Numbered from the stretch's first letter, positions 29,760-39,479 are shown. The stretch is DNA of 64,000 nucleotides from Neisseriaceae bacterium (GCA_947446595.1 CANFGS010000009.1:1-64000); one strand, 5' to 3'. Notes: generated by a model from the sequence alone, not told the origin. Made by a program: numbers and translations.

Positions 29760-30587
29760 TTACTTTTTTGATGTGGTAACTATTTTTTGTGCTAATTTAT
29801 AAAACGGATTGCCCACCATGATATCTTTAACAGATAAGATACCTGTGATATTATTATCAATATGACTAATACTATTTGCCCATTCTACATCATTAGAATC
29901 ATACTGATACATTTCATTAATTATCTCTACTTGGGATTTTGATATTGCTAATTTTCCACTAAAACCAATTTGCTTAGATTCTAAGACATCCATAGTTAAA
30001 GTTTCTTTATTTCTTAACATAAATGTTGGCGTATCTATTGCTGGAATTTTATATTTACAAGCACACAAAACTACTTGCTGTCTATAATATGCAAGGTTGT
30101 TTATAAATGTAGGTGGCAACCCAAGCTCTAATGAAAGATCTGCACTTCCAAATAGTAAAGCATCGCTATATTTCGCAATATCATCTATATTGATCACTGC
30201 CTCTGCAGTCTCAATTAATGAAATTAATTTAGGTGGTTTGACACTCGCTGAAACAAATAAATTTTTTATTAACTTTAGATCAATGCTAGATGATGCTTTT
30301 GATACAAGTATATAATTAACATTAATTGAATTATCAATTAAAAACATAATATCACGTATTCCATCAATAGAATGAATACAGTTTATTCTAAAATTATAAC
30401 CACAATTTGTTTTAATTTGATTTTTATTCACAAGAAATTCATGCCGGGCATTATTTTTATCTTTCATACTCACCGAATCTTCAAAGTCAATCATAAAAAT
30501 ATCAGCATTAGAGGCACTGCCTTTATTATATAAATCAATTTTTAAAGCAGAAGAAATTAAAATACTTCTAAAGTTAGGAAATAGCAT
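29760..30587 (-). CDS. HpcH/HpaI aldolase / CitE-like lyase
   Basis: DIFMIDFEDSVSMKDKNNAR, LISLIETAEAVINIDDIAKYSDALLFGSADLSLELG, GFSGKLAISKSQVEIIN. Confidence 0.85.
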   Translation of the reverse strand: MLFPNFRSILISSALKIDLYNKGSASNADIFMIDFEDSVSMKDKNNARHEFLVNKNQIKTNCGYNFRINCIHSIDGIRDIMFLIDNSINVNYILVSKASSSIDLKLIKNLFVSASVKPPKLISLIETAEAVINIDDIAKYSDALLFGSADLSLELGLPPTFINNLAYYRQQVVLCACKYKIPAIDTPTFMLRNKETLTMDVLESKQIGFSGKLAISKSQVEIINEMYQYDSNDVEWANSISHIDNNITGILSVKDIMVGNPFYKLAQKIVTTSKK

Positions 30588-31800
30588 TTATAACCCCTTT
30601 GACAACATTACAAAATTCTAAAAATTTCTCCTGTGGAATACGGTTATTTATCATCATTCTTAACCCAGCTTTTCCTCGCGCTACTATTGGAAAAAATAAA
30701 GGTGAAACATAGAACCCTTTTTGATAAATGGTTTTTGCAGCTTCTAGTGCCAATAAAGACTCTCCAAGAGTTACAAATCTAATTGGTACTTCACTACCAC
30801 TTTGGCTGGTATAAATTTGGCTATCAAAATAAGCTATATTATCTTTAAGCCTTTGTTGAATCACTTTAAATTCATTTGATTTATGTACTACTAACGAACC
30901 TTGAATTGCTCCAATTGTTGCAGTTGAAACAGGTCGTGACCATAATAAGGGTCCAGCGTAACGCTTTATATATTTGTACATTTGGCTATTTTTACTCAAC
31001 ATTGCAATACCACCAGCACCAGCACCGAATGCTTTTGCCATAGAAAACACAATGATTGTTTTATCATTTATTTCAGAATGAATTTCTCTAACATAACCAT
31101 AACCATCCTGACCACAAACAGATAATGAATGCGAATCATCATAATAGACATATAAATTATATCTATTTTGTAAATCCAATAACTCTTTTACTTTTGCAAC
31201 ACCACCAGTACTATAGGCCCCATCACAAACGTAAACTACTACAGGGTTATGTTTACACTCATTTTCAATAAAGCTTATATCATTATGATCACACGTAACT
31301 ATATTTGTTTCATCTGCACAAATTGGTTTAATTATATTCATTGAAAAATGACATAGTTTATCAAAAATTATTTTTGGTTTTATATTATTAGTTAATACCC
31401 CAGAAGCTAAAAGCGGTAGGACTCCCTCACTCATTGCTGAACAACTACTACCAACTATAACTTGAGCTTTAAAATATTCGTTCAGCTCTTCTTCTGTATC
31501 GTAAAGAATTTTACTTATTAAACGCGTGCGTGAACAAGTAATATTAGTTTGTGGATACCTGTCTAATGCAGTTTTTATACCCATTATCACTTTTGGATGT
31601 CGGTCTAGATTAAGATATGAGCACGATACCATATGATAAAAATCATGGCCATTTTCATCAACAAAACTTCCATTTTGTCCCTCATCAGCAACAATATCAA
31701 GAACACCATAACGTAAACCTAACTCCCAGTCATCTGAACTTAGGGATACTACTTTTTGTAGATTGCTATAATTATTCTTGTTCATTAGTTTATTATCCAT
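30574..31800 (-). CDS. PLP-dependent alpha-oxoamine synthase family (class I/II aminotransferase fold)
   Basis: YYDDSHSLSVCGQDGYGYV matches D-[DE]-[AS]-H-[AS]-x-x-x-x-G motif; VFSMAKAFGAGAGGIAML PLP-lysine region; ANITCSRTRLI region characteristic of BioF/KBL/SPT/CqsA superfamily. Confidence 0.8.
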   Translation of the reverse strand: MDNKLMNKNNYSNLQKVVSLSSDDWELGLRYGVLDIVADEGQNGSFVDENGHDFYHMVSCSYLNLDRHPKVIMGIKTALDRYPQTNITCSRTRLISKILYDTEEELNEYFKAQVIVGSSCSAMSEGVLPLLASGVLTNNIKPKIIFDKLCHFSMNIIKPICADETNIVTCDHNDISFIENECKHNPVVVYVCDGAYSTGGVAKVKELLDLQNRYNLYVYYDDSHSLSVCGQDGYGYVREIHSEINDKTIIVFSMAKAFGAGAGGIAMLSKNSQMYKYIKRYAGPLLWSRPVSTATIGAIQGSLVVHKSNEFKVIQQRLKDNIAYFDSQIYTSQSGSEVPIRFVTLGESLLALEAAKTIYQKGFYVSPLFFPIVARGKAGLRMMINNRIPQEKFLEFCNVVKGVINAIS

Positions 31801-31859
31801 AATTTACTCACTTTTAATAATCCATAACATAATATAGCATAATATAATATATTTGTCAA

Positions 31860-31896
31860 TTTCAATATACAAAATTTCAATATACAAAATGTATAT
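31860..31896. promoter_or_regulatory. Putative operator upstream of the seven-gene operon
   Basis: Exact tandem duplication of TTTCAATATACAAAA (31860-31874, 31875-31889) overlapping a perfect palindrome ATATAC-AAAAT-GTATAT (31880-31896). Confidence 0.5.
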
Positions 31897-32046
31897 CTCA
31901 TATGTATAAACATAAAAAACGCAGTTGAACGTATATTATCAGCAGAAATTTTCTGAATTAAATTTCTAAAAATCTATTCAATTAACTTCAATTGCCCAGA
32001 GTTGTGCCATTTTTGGCACTAACCCTACGGAAAAAATAATAACAAT

Positions 32047-32427
32047 CTAGAAAGGAACTTCAAGTGTGCTTGAATCAGCCTCAGGTAGCATATGCACATC
32101 TGGATTAGTTGCATCACTATCAACACGACTCAATAGTTCAATACTATTAGCATAAAGACGCATAGTTCCAACTGGAATATTGTCCTTATTTATATAAGCA
32201 TTTACATTTGGATAACCATCTACTAGTACCTTAGTACCTTTTCTAGCATACATACAAGCTATTTCAGCAAGTTTCCCATTGCAGCTTACATCTACCCAAT
32301 CAGTTTTTGGGTTAGTTTTAGTACCTGTACTAATCCCTACTGCAAAAGTTGCAAACTGTGTACCTGATGGATCTAGACGCATCTCTGGATCACGACCAAT
32401 ATTGCCTGTTATTGTTAAACGTTTCAT
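32047..32427 (-). CDS. ssb: Single-stranded DNA-binding protein (accessory copy at end of T4SS operon)
   Basis: MKRLTITGNIGRDPEMRLDPSGTQFATFAVGIST...DWVDVSCNGKLAEIACMYARKGTKVLVDG. Confidence 0.85.
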   Translation of the reverse strand: MKRLTITGNIGRDPEMRLDPSGTQFATFAVGISTGTKTNPKTDWVDVSCNGKLAEIACMYARKGTKVLVDGYPNVNAYINKDNIPVGTMRLYANSIELLSRVDSDATNPDVHMLPEADSSTLEVPF

Positions 32428-32550
32428 AATCTGTCCTTTTCAAAAAATTAAATTTAAAATATCGTTGTAACGTGCAAAAAAACCGCCAAATCCCCTCCTT
32501 TCTTTAAAATTAATGGAATAACGAATGAAAAAACCTCAATATCTATAAAA

Positions 32551-33099
32551 TCACCACAACATATGATCAATTGCATAAATCAATTTAGCTCCACGATAAA
32601 TTTGCTCTCTATTTATAACTCCAAAATATCGCGAATCATAAGAATGCGGAGTTACTCCTAATACAAAATATTCATTATGCTTCAATTTAAAACGCCCAAA
32701 ACCAATAGGTAATAAATTTATTTGTCGCGATTTTTGTACCAAACGACTATTCTTATATAAATAATTATTTACTCTTACCCCATCTTCAGCAATACTAACC
32801 TCATCTCCTTCTTTAGCAACAATTTGCTTCATTAAATAAGGAGTATTATGTAGACATTCACCACTTTTATACGGTAAACCCAACTGGTGTAATACCTCAG
32901 CACGACTTTCATCCCAAACACATAAAAGAACAATATCATGTGGTTTTAGCTCAATAATCGGATAAGTAAAATAATATCCTTTTATTAATGAAATCGAAGG
33001 ATTATAAATAAACTGCCTCTTCACAAATATTAATCCTCCACTCAAAATAAAACCCAAAATAAGCGGTGCAATACATTTTTTATATGAATTAATATGCAT
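32551..33099 (-). CDS. TraF-like S26 family conjugal signal peptidase
   Basis: NPSISLIKGYYF (Ser), MKQIVAKEGDEV (Lys), SYDSRYFGVI box E. Confidence 0.8.
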   Translation of the reverse strand: MHINSYKKCIAPLILGFILSGGLIFVKRQFIYNPSISLIKGYYFTYPIIELKPHDIVLLCVWDESRAEVLHQLGLPYKSGECLHNTPYLMKQIVAKEGDEVSIAEDGVRVNNYLYKNSRLVQKSRQINLLPIGFGRFKLKHNEYFVLGVTPHSYDSRYFGVINREQIYRGAKLIYAIDHMLW

Positions 33100-33559
33100 T
33101 ATGAATTACTTTATACACATAGCCATTATTGAACCCACTATGGAAATTTCCTGTATTGTAAGCACTTATTGCTTTATACAGTGCTTCTTTATCATTTGCT
33201 GAGTTCAACTTAGCATTTTTGTAATTCTTCCCCAAAATAACTCCAGCTAAATTAAGATTCTTACATGGATCTAACATATCATGGGCCATATATCCATATT
33301 TATGCACATTTCTGATATTTATCTGGGCCAAACCAATATCAAAATCATAGTTATGCTGTTCAAGATAATCTACCCAAGCACTGGCTTCTTTAAAGTTTTT
33401 TGCGCCATATAGTAAATGCTTGCCATGATTTAGTCCAATAGCCAAAGTATTACCACGACTCTCAGTTTTAACTATCGCAACCATAGTAGTTTGTGCTACA
33501 TTTGGTGCGCAAGTAAGGGCATAATTTGGTATATCAATCAATTTAACCCATCCTATCAA
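33089..33559 (-). CDS. VirB1-like lytic transglycosylase
   Basis: MVAIVKTESRGNTLAIGLN, YDFDIGLAQINIRN, AISAYNTGN SLT signature. Confidence 0.85.
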   Translation of the reverse strand: MIGWVKLIDIPNYALTCAPNVAQTTMVAIVKTESRGNTLAIGLNHGKHLLYGAKNFKEASAWVDYLEQHNYDFDIGLAQINIRNVHKYGYMAHDMLDPCKNLNLAGVILGKNYKNAKLNSANDKEALYKAISAYNTGNFHSGFNNGYVYKVIHNAY

Positions 33560-34982
33560 AATCTAATTGATCATAAACAATATCTTGATAGATATCTTTA
33601 TCTGGATCATATTGCAATATCTGTCTTAACGCAGTTACCTTACGCTTTACAATATTTTGATATTCGCCATCCATTTCTTCTCGCAGCGTAATATTTTGAA
33701 TTGAAATAATCCCATTGATAGTAAACCCCACTTCCTGACGATTAACTTTTACCCCTGGATGATCACGAACACAGCTTTCAAATCGATACAAAGCTTCATT
33801 GACTCCATTTGCATGAATTGTCGCAATACCACCTGGATGCCCTGTATTCCATGCTTTTAATAAAGTATATGCCTCAGCTCCCCTCACTTCTCCCATAACT
33901 ATCCTATCAGGTTTAAAGCGAAGTGTAGTTCGAAGAGCATCATACATAGAAAAAAACTCACCAATAGTAAAACCAATAGAACGTGAAGTATTAAATTTAA
34001 GTTCAGGAACATCTTCAATAATCAAAACTCTAGTATCGGGAAATAACTTAGCTATTTCAAAAAGTATTGCATTAGCTAAAGTAGTCTTACCCGAACCAGT
34101 ACCACCTGCAATTAGAATATTAAATTTACGCCCAATCCAATTAAGGATAGTATCGTAGCTACTTTGCTGCATAACTCCACTACTTACAAAATCACTTAAG
34201 GTAAATACCTTTGGAGAATGTTTACGAATACAAAAGGCTGGAAATTGTACAACTGGTGGGATAACACCAGTGAACCTATGCCCATACCTAGGAATCTGGC
34301 ATTCAAGGCTCGGGCTTTTTTGATGAATAAATTTACCGCTTATACTAGCTAAAACACTCATTATAGTTTCGGCTTTGGTTGAACTCATTGTAACTAAATC
34401 AGTAGTGATTAGTGTATCGGGGTAGCTTCTAAAAATTTTTATATCTGCATCAGTTTTTATTTCTTTATATGCTAGCTCAAACGCTGAATCATTTGGCAAA
34501 TGTTTATTGATTAAATCTAATAAAAAAATGATACTATCTTCAGGCAATATTGGTGACTCTGGTAAATCTCCAGTCTCTATCATTTGGATATAATCAAGTA
34601 AAATATGATCTGATATTTGACAAATTGTATTTTCAGTAAAATAATTCTTTAGACATTTTGCAATTACCCGTAGATCATCTTTTAAACGCCCGTGAAGACG
34701 CACCCAAAATAGTATTGAATTATGATTGGTTTTTAAACATTTATATACAATATGTTGCCCAATAGCAACCTTTTCAGATTCAATCTTAGTTTCAATATTA
34801 CGTAATAAATTTTTAAGCTCCTGCCCATGCTGTTGCACTAATATATGCCCAACTGTAGTTCCATTAGACTTTCTATATGGATTGAGAATTATTTCGGTAG
34901 TATTGGTATCTTGAAGCACCTCCAAAATATCGGCCATATCTTTTTCTAAATGACGTAATGCATCATTATTATGTTCTGACAT
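33543..34982 (-). CDS. VirB11/TrbB-family secretion ATPase with enlarged N-terminal region
   Basis: ILIAGGTGSGKTTLANAILFEI Walker A; VLIIEDVPELKF; LRFKPDRIVMGEVRGAEAY; TGHPGGIATIHAN; 479 aa. Confidence 0.9.
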   Translation of the reverse strand: MSEHNNDALRHLEKDMADILEVLQDTNTTEIILNPYRKSNGTTVGHILVQQHGQELKNLLRNIETKIESEKVAIGQHIVYKCLKTNHNSILFWVRLHGRLKDDLRVIAKCLKNYFTENTICQISDHILLDYIQMIETGDLPESPILPEDSIIFLLDLINKHLPNDSAFELAYKEIKTDADIKIFRSYPDTLITTDLVTMSSTKAETIMSVLASISGKFIHQKSPSLECQIPRYGHRFTGVIPPVVQFPAFCIRKHSPKVFTLSDFVSSGVMQQSSYDTILNWIGRKFNILIAGGTGSGKTTLANAILFEIAKLFPDTRVLIIEDVPELKFNTSRSIGFTIGEFFSMYDALRTTLRFKPDRIVMGEVRGAEAYTLLKAWNTGHPGGIATIHANGVNEALYRFESCVRDHPGVKVNRQEVGFTINGIISIQNITLREEMDGEYQNIVKRKVTALRQILQYDPDKDIYQDIVYDQLDFDRMG

Positions 34983-35004
34983 TATCTATTCTCTCCTAAT
35001 AATT

Positions 35005-35955
35005 TCATTTTCTAAATGAGCCAGAAAAAGCACCTGAGAGCATATCAACCGCACCACCCAAACCTTCGCCAAACTGTATATTGACGTTACTTGCTAATGT
35101 TGATGCCGCCCATTCTGGCAATTCACTACATAATAAACTGATGATTACCGCACTACCTAATACTTTTAGAATAACCGCCCCAAGAGCTACAATATCTTTC
35201 GCCGCATTAACATCAGTAGCCCACCCTTGCATCTGCACCGTTAGAACCCCCAATAAAAACGATACTGCCAAAAACTTAATAGCAACACCAGCTACGGCTT
35301 GAAGATACCGCTGCCAAAACCCCATAGTCCACGAACTACCAGCAAAACCAGTTAAAATAAATCCTGCATAGAGTAAAAAATACGCTTGTAAAATAACCTT
35401 AATAATATAAAACGCGGTTAAAGATAAAACCACTAATAAAATCACTTGCATAATTGCTAATGTAATTTTAAGGGTTATATAATCAAAAGCACCAGTTCCA
35501 TCAGTAACAGCACTAATAGCATTTGAAATACACGAAAAATTACTTACAATCTCAGATGGTCCAAGATTTTTAAAGTTTTGTCCAGCACTTAGAGATAATG
35601 TATAACCACTACTTACACTACCAAGATTTGCAAAATATTCTATAATCTCTTGATATAAGCTAACATTAATAATATAATGGGCAAAAAAAAACCCTAAAAC
35701 CATCCGCGTGAAAAAAAACACCCACAGCTTCTCTATATCTCCAGCAAACACCTTTTTTACAGTCAACTGCCACATAAATTCCATAGCAAAAAGAGCATAA
35801 AAGATTTGCTTCACAATAGGATTAATCTTTGACTGCCAAGCGTATCCTGCATTAGAAAATTGGGATACTATATTATCTAAAACTCCACCTTGTGCAACTG
35901 TACATGTTAGTGCTTGCATCTTATAATCCTGACTTACTAAACCCCGTATATGCAT
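35005..35955 (-). CDS. VirB6/TrbL-family inner-membrane T4SS protein
   Basis: Polytopic 316 aa protein in T4SS order; AYFLLYAGFILTGFAGSSWTMGFWQRYLQAVAGVAIKFLAV resembles TrbL core. Confidence 0.75.
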   Translation of the reverse strand: MHIRGLVSQDYKMQALTCTVAQGGVLDNIVSQFSNAGYAWQSKINPIVKQIFYALFAMEFMWQLTVKKVFAGDIEKLWVFFFTRMVLGFFFAHYIINVSLYQEIIEYFANLGSVSSGYTLSLSAGQNFKNLGPSEIVSNFSCISNAISAVTDGTGAFDYITLKITLAIMQVILLVVLSLTAFYIIKVILQAYFLLYAGFILTGFAGSSWTMGFWQRYLQAVAGVAIKFLAVSFLLGVLTVQMQGWATDVNAAKDIVALGAVILKVLGSAVIISLLCSELPEWAASTLASNVNIQFGEGLGGAVDMLSGAFSGSFRK

Positions 35956-36484
35956 CGGTATTATTTTGTTTTTCGAGCTTTCGTTCAGCCAACTGCTTCT
36001 GTCCTTGTTGCGCCATCAAAACCTGCATTTGTGCCAAAGTATTTTGAGTTGAAGCCGCAGTCTCCACAGCTGAACGTTGAAGAGCCAATGCCGCTGCTTG
36101 AGGATTAGTTTGAAACTGTAAAAGAATATCAGCAATACTTCTTACATTTTGCACCACTCCTGTTATATTTTGTATTGACCAAGAGAACTGTGAACACAAA
36201 TCATCATTTACATTATTAATATAATTTTGCAAATTCTCTGTATCAGTTGGTGAACATAATGCACAAATTTGGGTACCAACTGATTGCAACTGTTGTAAAC
36301 TGTGTAATTGCGACACTTGCTTAGCAATTGACATTGCTTGACTCATAGTTGAAAGATACCCATTAACAGTAGCTAAATAGGTATTCATAGTAGCAAGATC
36401 CTTTGATACTATGTTTTGATCAATTGTTGGTACAATTGCTAAAGCATTATTAGCTAAAAACATCAGTAATATAATTTTTCGCAT
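35921..36484 (-). CDS. VirB5/TrbJ-like T4SS component
   Basis: Signal peptide, coiled-coil-rich 187 aa, between VirB10 and VirB6. Confidence 0.6.
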   Translation of the reverse strand: MRKIILLMFLANNALAIVPTIDQNIVSKDLATMNTYLATVNGYLSTMSQAMSIAKQVSQLHSLQQLQSVGTQICALCSPTDTENLQNYINNVNDDLCSQFSWSIQNITGVVQNVRSIADILLQFQTNPQAAALALQRSAVETAASTQNTLAQMQVLMAQQGQKQLAERKLEKQNNTDAYTGFSKSGL

Positions 36485-36497
36485 ATCATTCCTTTAG

Positions 36498-37646
36498 TTA
36501 ATTTTTATTCCATGGTTTTAATATTAAGTCAGCGGTTAGCATGATATTAAACTGATAACCTTGACGAATAATTAAAGTAGGTGCAACATTCAAGTTTTTC
36601 TGCGTAACTGATAATGCTGTTTGCCCTAGTTGTTGCCCCAAACTTCCTGCTAGTGTTTGCCCCACAGTTGGATTTGCATATCCTCCACTTTGCACATTAG
36701 TATTTACATTATTTTGACTATATTGCATTCCTGCTGTAATAACCCCCATAATGAAACTGGTACCAAAAATTTGCCAGTATTTATTATCTACTTGGTCATA
36801 AAACCCAGAATACCCAGCAATATCAGTCCCAGGGGTTGCTTTAAGATCAAATGAACTACCATTTGGATAGATAAGTCGATTCCATGCGACCGCAACTCGT
36901 TGTTGACCATAAGCAACGTTAGAATCATATAAACCAACGAGTTTTGAGCCCTGTGGAATTAGTAAATACTGCCTTGATACACTGTCATATACATTGTTCC
37001 TCACAAAAGCTATAACTTCTCCGGGTAAATCAGAATTAATTCCGTTAATCATAGTAGATGGAATTACACTCCCAGCCTTTAACTCATAAGGGCTTTTAGG
37101 ATCAATAATCTCAGATCCATAATACGCCTTTGAAGAGTTAGATTCATTACCAGATACTACTGGATTAGCTACCGAACTAGTAGACGAACCACTACTCACA
37201 ACTCCACTACTCACTGATTCCATGTTTTTGGAGAATTTACTAAACATCAATGTTTTTGAGCTAATTCCATTATTTTCAGAATCTAGCTGCTTAAGCAATT
37301 GCTTTTGCTTTACCTGTATTAATTGATGCTTAAACTGCACTTCCTCATTATCAACAATTGGCGGTACACTTACTACTGACTCTACAACTTTAACAGCCGC
37401 TTTAGGAGAACTAGCACTCATATAGGCTGATTCATTAGTATGTTTGACTTTAGCTAATATATCAGTCTCACGATTATTGTATCCTGCATAGGGCTTAATA
37501 TCTTCTGACACTATAGATTTATCCTTTGCAAAAGCACCATAAAACACTATAGCAACAATAGTAATGGCTAAGACACTACCAAAAAAAAGTATTTTCTTTC
37601 TTGATAGACCTTCATTATTAGCTTGTTTATCAAATAATTTACCCAT
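36498..37646 (-). CDS. VirB10/TrbI-family T4SS protein
   Basis: SPYELKAGSVIPSTMINGINSDLPGEVIAFVRNNVYDS...LLIPQGSKLVGLYDSNVAYGQQRVAVAWNRLIYPNG TrbI signature. Confidence 0.9.
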   Translation of the reverse strand: MGKLFDKQANNEGLSRKKILFFGSVLAITIVAIVFYGAFAKDKSIVSEDIKPYAGYNNRETDILAKVKHTNESAYMSASSPKAAVKVVESVVSVPPIVDNEEVQFKHQLIQVKQKQLLKQLDSENNGISSKTLMFSKFSKNMESVSSGVVSSGSSTSSVANPVVSGNESNSSKAYYGSEIIDPKSPYELKAGSVIPSTMINGINSDLPGEVIAFVRNNVYDSVSRQYLLIPQGSKLVGLYDSNVAYGQQRVAVAWNRLIYPNGSSFDLKATPGTDIAGYSGFYDQVDNKYWQIFGTSFIMGVITAGMQYSQNNVNTNVQSGGYANPTVGQTLAGSLGQQLGQTALSVTQKNLNVAPTLIIRQGYQFNIMLTADLILKPWNKN

Positions 37647-37648
37647 AA

Positions 37649-38833
37649 TTAGCCACCAAACAACCTTGCCCAAAAGCCTTTTTTAGGATTTCTTTTTATA
37701 GTTATCGTCTGAGCTGAATCACCAAAGCCATTTATCAGCTTAGCTTGATTAAATAATTTATCAACAATATAAAAATGTTCGTTATATCTGAAATTAACCA
37801 TTTCACATTGTTTATCGTCATCATCAGGAAGAATGCATATCCCAGGTAGACTTCTAGAACTTATATCTACAGGCATCTGAATATATACACTAGTACCATC
37901 ATCAAATACTTGAGTTGGTTTAAAATCATAGTTATCACCATCTATAGAATAATTATAATTAACGTGACTAAGGTTAATTAATGGCATTTTTAAACTTGGA
38001 TTAGTCGTATTACCAACACTTTCAGTTTTTATTTCACGCAAATTTGCTTTATTATTTTCAAATTTTTGTATCATGTCAGATGGGTAATAAAATCCCGTAC
38101 GTAGCACATAATTACTATTTGAAGATTTTAATTTAAAACTATAAGTGCGCCTAGTAGTTGTAACAAGTAATGTTGTATCAATCCCAGCTTGATTAGGCTT
38201 TAATACCAAATGTGGTGTCAAAGTGCTACCACTTCCTGAATAAACTACAGGTATCCCCTGATCCCCCTCATTCCAGCGCGCAGAGTCAGCAATTACAATT
38301 CCTTCAATCTCCTCCCCTGCTTGAAGCTCAATATCACATAAATTAAGTGGCTGACAAGTTATAACTGGCTGGTACTCTCCATAGGGAAAACGTACAACTC
38401 CATCATGACCAAGAACCGGTTTTGGTGCTACCCCGTGCTGCCATTTGAGCGACTCTTTAACAGCATCAGCTCCAACATCAGTCACAGTTGTAAAATTAAG
38501 TCTAAGGCTATTATTATTAGTATTATAAATTAGGCTTACTTGTCCGTTCGTTTGGCTTTTAAGTGCATCATTTATGTCGTTTATATTAACCTTTTGAAGT
38601 TTCAAATTAACATCCAATGATTTTTTATCACCTAATGGCGCTAAAATAAGCAAGTTGCTATCATACTGCTTTAATAGCTGTGGGATATTATTCACACTCC
38701 CTGAGTAATTAAAATCAAACTCCATTACTTCCAAACTAGTTTGTTCTTGACTCGGTTTTGTAATATTTTTAGTTGCATATGCATTAAAGCACCCCAAAAT
38801 ACAAATGATTATAATAATTAATTTATTTTGCAT
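37649..38833 (-). CDS. VirB9/TrbG-family T4SS protein
   Basis: FPYGEYQPVITCQPLNLCDIELQAGEEIEGIVIADSARWN; TTLLVTTTRRTYSFKLKS. Confidence 0.9.
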   Translation of the reverse strand: MQNKLIIIIICILGCFNAYATKNITKPSQEQTSLEVMEFDFNYSGSVNNIPQLLKQYDSNLLILAPLGDKKSLDVNLKLQKVNINDINDALKSQTNGQVSLIYNTNNNSLRLNFTTVTDVGADAVKESLKWQHGVAPKPVLGHDGVVRFPYGEYQPVITCQPLNLCDIELQAGEEIEGIVIADSARWNEGDQGIPVVYSGSGSTLTPHLVLKPNQAGIDTTLLVTTTRRTYSFKLKSSNSNYVLRTGFYYPSDMIQKFENNKANLREIKTESVGNTTNPSLKMPLINLSHVNYNYSIDGDNYDFKPTQVFDDGTSVYIQMPVDISSRSLPGICILPDDDDKQCEMVNFRYNEHFYIVDKLFNQAKLINGFGDSAQTITIKRNPKKGFWARLFGG

Positions 38834-39479
38834 TAATATCCTCCACTGGATGAATATAAGTGATTAATAATCCGATAGGGTTTACTAGCTGTGTTTTAGT
38901 ATCAAGGCTATCTTTTCGTATAAAACTAATTACACTACTAAAGTTAGTAGTTTTTCCAGTACTACCATCAGCTAAAACTTCCTGCTCACTCCAACTAATC
39001 TCCCAAGACTTTCCAGACTCTAACGGTTTGATTTGATTCAAATTAACTGCAATTACAGTATCAATATATTTAGAATACTGCGTAATAAACATTTGATCTA
39101 TCTGGGCTTTAATTGCTGGATCTGTCATTTTATGAACAATATCAATATTTCTACGTTTTAATACAGCATCTTTGGGTACTTCTCTTAAAGCTATGGTAAA
39201 ATTAGCTAATTGATGCGCAATAATTTTATTATCTACATTAATTGTTTTACTTGCTAATCCAAGAGTTGTTATATTCCCAAGGCTATCTTTTTCAAAAACC
39301 AATACTTTATGCTTATCTTGATTTACCATATAGATCGCAAATATAGATACTATTACCAAAGCACATATTGCAATAATCGCAACACTTCGCCAAGCTGATT
39401 CATTTTCAATATGATAGGCCTGAACATCATTCCAGCCATCTTTTTCCAATTGGTGCAGATATACATTTTGTTTAGTCAT
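38823..39479 (-). CDS. VirB8/TrbF-family T4SS protein
   Basis: N-terminal cytoplasmic segment plus single TM; SWEISWSEQEVLADGSTGKTTNFSSVISFI; start at MTKQNV overlapping the VirB4 stop. Confidence 0.8.
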   Translation of the reverse strand: MTKQNVYLHQLEKDGWNDVQAYHIENESAWRSVAIIAICALVIVSIFAIYMVNQDKHKVLVFEKDSLGNITTLGLASKTINVDNKIIAHQLANFTIALREVPKDAVLKRRNIDIVHKMTDPAIKAQIDQMFITQYSKYIDTVIAVNLNQIKPLESGKSWEISWSEQEVLADGSTGKTTNFSSVISFIRKDSLDTKTQLVNPIGLLITYIHPVEDINAK

